A DNA stretch of 6,735 bases from Propionibacteriaceae bacterium UBA5174 (GTDB lineage: Bacteria; Actinomycetota; Actinomycetes; Propionibacteriales; Propionibacteriaceae), in assembly GCA_002413345.1 (NCBI GenBank), contig DHWU01000023.1, positions 1-6,735 of the forward strand, written 5' to 3'. Each line of letters starts with the position of its first letter. Positions within the stretch are counted from its first letter, which is position 1. The position numbers and the translations under genes were made by a program. Under the pieces are notes generated by a model that searched no databases, was not told the origin of the DNA, and saw nothing but the letters and a program-made list of their open reading frames with translations. Below, piece after piece: positions 4,646 through 6,735 of the stretch.

Positions 4646-6735
4646 ATGACTGACTTCACCAAACGCCACCTCGGACCTGACGAGGCCGCGCGTAACCAGA
4701 TGCTCAAACTGCTCGGCTACTCAGATCTCGACGGACTGATCGACGCCGTCGTCCCCGCTGCGATTAGGGAGAATGCCGAGCTTCGGCTACCGCCGGCTCG
4801 CAGCGAAGCCGAGATTCAACATCGACTGCTGGAACTGTCTGAGGACAACGCCACCGCGGTCTCAATGATCGGACTCGGGTTCCACCACACTGAGACCCTG
4901 CCAGCCATTCGGCGACTGGTCTTGGAAGACCCGTCCTGGTACACCGCCTACACGCCGTATCAGCCGGAGATTAGCCAGGGTCGTCTGGAAGTGCTGGCCA
5001 CTTTTCAAACCATGATCAGCGATCTGACCGGTCTGGCGATTGCTGGGGCGAGCTTGCTCGATGAAGCCACGGCAGTGGCCGAGGCGGTGAGTATGGCCAA
5101 GCGGATCTCGCGGTCGGGGCAAACAGTCGTGGTCGATTCTGGGCTATTGCCACAAAACCTGGCGGTGTTGCGCACCCGCGCCTCCGCCCAGGGGATCGAT
5201 GTCGTCCAGGCTGAGGGGTCCTTGATTGGGGCAATTCAAGAGCACAGTCCGTTTGCGGTGGTGGCTCAGGTGCCCGGCGTAGATGGACAGTTGCCTACAG
5301 CTGCGGAGCTGAAAGCGCTGGCCGAGCAGATCCACCTTGGCGGCGGTCAGTTCATCGTGGCGGTGGATCTATTGGCTTTGACCCTGATTGGGTCAGCCGC
5401 CGAGTGGGGCGCCGATATTGCGGTCGGCTCAGCGCAGCGGTTTGGCGTACCGCTGTTCTACGGCGGTCCCCACGCCGGGTTCATTGCCGCTCGGTCCGGG
5501 TTGGAACGCCAGCTTCCTGGACGCATTGTCGGGTTGAGTAAGGACGCCGACGGGGTGGCGTCCTATCGCTTGGCGTTACAGACCCGCGAGCAGCACATTC
5601 GGCGAGAGAAGGCGACCTCGAATATTTGTACCGCTCAGGTGCTGTTGGCCGTCGCCGCAGCGCTTTACGCGGTACACCACGGGCCGCGAGGTCTGGCTGA
5701 GATTGCTGCCGGGGTGCACGCCAACACTCAGCGACTGGCGGCCACTCTGGAAGACGCTGGTTACGCCCTAGTCAGCGAGCAGTTCTTCGACACGCTCACC
5801 GTGCAGGCCACAGGACGGGCCGCTGAGATCGTGGCCGCGGCGCGGGCTGGGGGAGTGCAGCTGCGGTTGGTGGATGCCGACCGGGTGGGGATCTCGATTG
5901 GTGAAGGGATCGGCGAAGCAGCGTTGAACGCGGTGTGCGCAGCCTTCGGTGCCGAGCCGCTGAGTCAGTCTCGGTGGGGTGGCCTGGGAGATCACCAAAG
6001 AGTGGGGGAGTACCTCACCCATCCAGTGTTCAATGCCTACCAAAGCGAAACCGAATTCATGCGTTACCTGCGCACCCTCGCCGATCGTGACTTTGCCCTA
6101 GACAAGGGCATGATTCCGCTGGGTTCGTGCACCATGAAGCTCAATCCGGCTGCGGCCATGGAGCCGATCAGCTATCCAGGCTTTGCCAATCTGCACCCCT
6201 TCGTGCCAGCGGCTGATGCCGCTGGTTACGCGGAGTTGATTGCTGAGTTGAGCGCCTGGCTGGTTGAAATCACCGGCTACGACCAGGTGAGTTTGCAGCC
6301 CAATGCGGGTAGCCAAGGCGAATTTGCCGGGCTAATGGCGATCCGTTCCTGGCAGCTGGCCAATGGTCATGCTGAGCGCACAGTCTGTCTGATTCCGGCT
6401 TCAGCCCATGGCACGAATGCCGCCTCGGCGGTGATGGCCGGCATGAAGGTCGTGGTGGTTGCCACCGCTGCGGACGGGTCGGTTGACCTGACCGATCTGC
6501 ACGCAAAGATCGCTCAGTATGGCCAGACCTTGGCTGCTGCGATGATCACCTACCCGTCCACTCACGGGGTGTTCGAAGACACCATTACCGAAATTTGCCA
6601 GGCCGTCCACGCTGCTGGGGGTCAGGTCTACGTCGATGGCGCCAACTTCAACGCTTTGTTGGGACTGGCGCGTCCAGGTCGGTTTGGGGCTGATGTCAGC
6701 CATCTGAATTTGCACAAGACCTTCGCCATTCCGCA
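4646..6735 (+). CDS. gcvP: Glycine dehydrogenase (decarboxylating), P protein (3' end outside window)
   Basis: PLP enzyme that decarboxylates glycine and passes the aminomethyl group to the lipoyl arm of GcvH. The frame is open from the ATG to the right edge, with 696 complete codons of a usual length of roughly 950. I read every codon and found no stop or frameshift. The single-chain type with both halves is shown by the N-terminal RHLGP (7-11), the first-half motifs ASLLDEAT, GSAQRFGVPL and REKATSNICTAQ (320-331), and the second-half motifs MIPLGSCTMKLN (489-500), SAHGTN (586-591) and VDGANFNAL (663-671). The PLP-binding lysine is Lys691 in NLHKTF, followed by AIP at the edge, where the family continues with HGGGGPG. 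The ATG at 4646 is the first start in frame; the in-frame stop at 4586-4588 excludes a much longer N-terminus. Its partner gcvH lies at 1734. Confidence 0.96.
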   Translation, partial: MTDFTKRHLGPDEAARNQMLKLLGYSDLDGLIDAVVPAAIRENAELRLPPARSEAEIQHRLLELSEDNATAVSMIGLGFHHTETLPAIRRLVLEDPSWYTAYTPYQPEISQGRLEVLATFQTMISDLTGLAIAGASLLDEATAVAEAVSMAKRISRSGQTVVVDSGLLPQNLAVLRTRASAQGIDVVQAEGSLIGAIQEHSPFAVVAQVPGVDGQLPTAAELKALAEQIHLGGGQFIVAVDLLALTLIGSAAEWGADIAVGSAQRFGVPLFYGGPHAGFIAARSGLERQLPGRIVGLSKDADGVASYRLALQTREQHIRREKATSNICTAQVLLAVAAALYAVHHGPRGLAEIAAGVHANTQRLAATLEDAGYALVSEQFFDTLTVQATGRAAEIVAAARAGGVQLRLVDADRVGISIGEGIGEAALNAVCAAFGAEPLSQSRWGGLGDHQRVGEYLTHPVFNAYQSETEFMRYLRTLADRDFALDKGMIPLGSCTMKLNPAAAMEPISYPGFANLHPFVPAADAAGYAELIAELSAWLVEITGYDQVSLQPNAGSQGEFAGLMAIRSWQLANGHAERTVCLIPASAHGTNAASAVMAGMKVVVVATAADGSVDLTDLHAKIAQYGQTLAAAMITYPSTHGVFEDTITEICQAVHAAGGQVYVDGANFNALLGLARPGRFGADVSHLNLHKTFAIP

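Noticed and set aside
4013..4669. 218-codon minus-strand open frame opposite the second MerR gene
   Set aside because: It covers the MerR gene almost exactly, shows no domain, and its composition reflects the coding strand opposite.
1..6735. Mobile elements, CRISPR arrays, tRNA or rRNA genes
   Set aside because: I saw no transposase or integrase motifs, no regularly spaced repeats, no tRNA-like or rRNA-like sequence, and all sizeable plus-strand space is taken by core genes.

Overview
The window is a stretch of actinobacterial chromosome with genes on the plus strand only. It is moderately GC-rich. The gene content and order (thrS, HIT protein, CDP-alcohol phosphatidyltransferase, gcvH, FHA protein of the GarA/OdhI type, FtsR-type MerR regulator, DUF151 protein, a second MerR regulator, gcvP) are typical of Actinomycetota. 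They match, from memory, two separate Mycobacterium tuberculosis loci: Rv2614c-Rv2613c, and Rv1822 to Rv1832. The sequence diverges clearly from the mycobacterial and corynebacterial proteins. A member of the Propionibacteriales or a related order is plausible, but the genus cannot be read from this window.

Layout. 1-488: 3' end of thrS. 485-1045: HIT-family nucleotide phosphorylase/hydrolase, overlapping thrS by 4 nt (ATGA). 1050-1652: membrane CDP-alcohol phosphatidyltransferase, 4 nt downstream and possibly also transcribed from its own leaderless promoter. 1734-2114: gcvH, lipoyl carrier of the glycine cleavage system; the GTG at 1734 is the better start. 2183-2665: FHA protein with an N-terminal zinc ribbon. 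2681-3379: ftsR. 3387-3914: DUF151/bifunctional nuclease family protein. 4019-4588: second MerR regulator, with a good sigma-A promoter of its own. 4646-6735: gcvP, open to the right edge (696 complete codons, catalytic lysine included, C-terminus outside the window). No gene-free stretch exceeds about 105 nt. There are no RNA genes, mobile elements or CRISPR arrays.

How the genes fit together. thrS and the HIT gene form a translation/dinucleotide-phosphate pair: aminoacyl-tRNA synthetases make Ap4A as a side product, and the HIT protein resembles Ap4A phosphorylases. The phosphatidyltransferase makes an anionic phospholipid. Two glycine cleavage genes (gcvH, gcvP) bracket four regulatory or signalling genes. 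One is a phosphothreonine-binding switch that in relatives controls 2-oxoglutarate/glutamate metabolism, one is a cell-division regulator (FtsR), one is a DUF151 protein, and one is a second MerR regulator related to mycobacterial Rv1830. This is mostly a conserved core region rather than an accessory island. The points worth a second look are the way two loci are joined at the phosphatidyltransferase gene, the zinc-ribbon FHA protein, and several palindromes and promoter signals in the short intergenic gaps.
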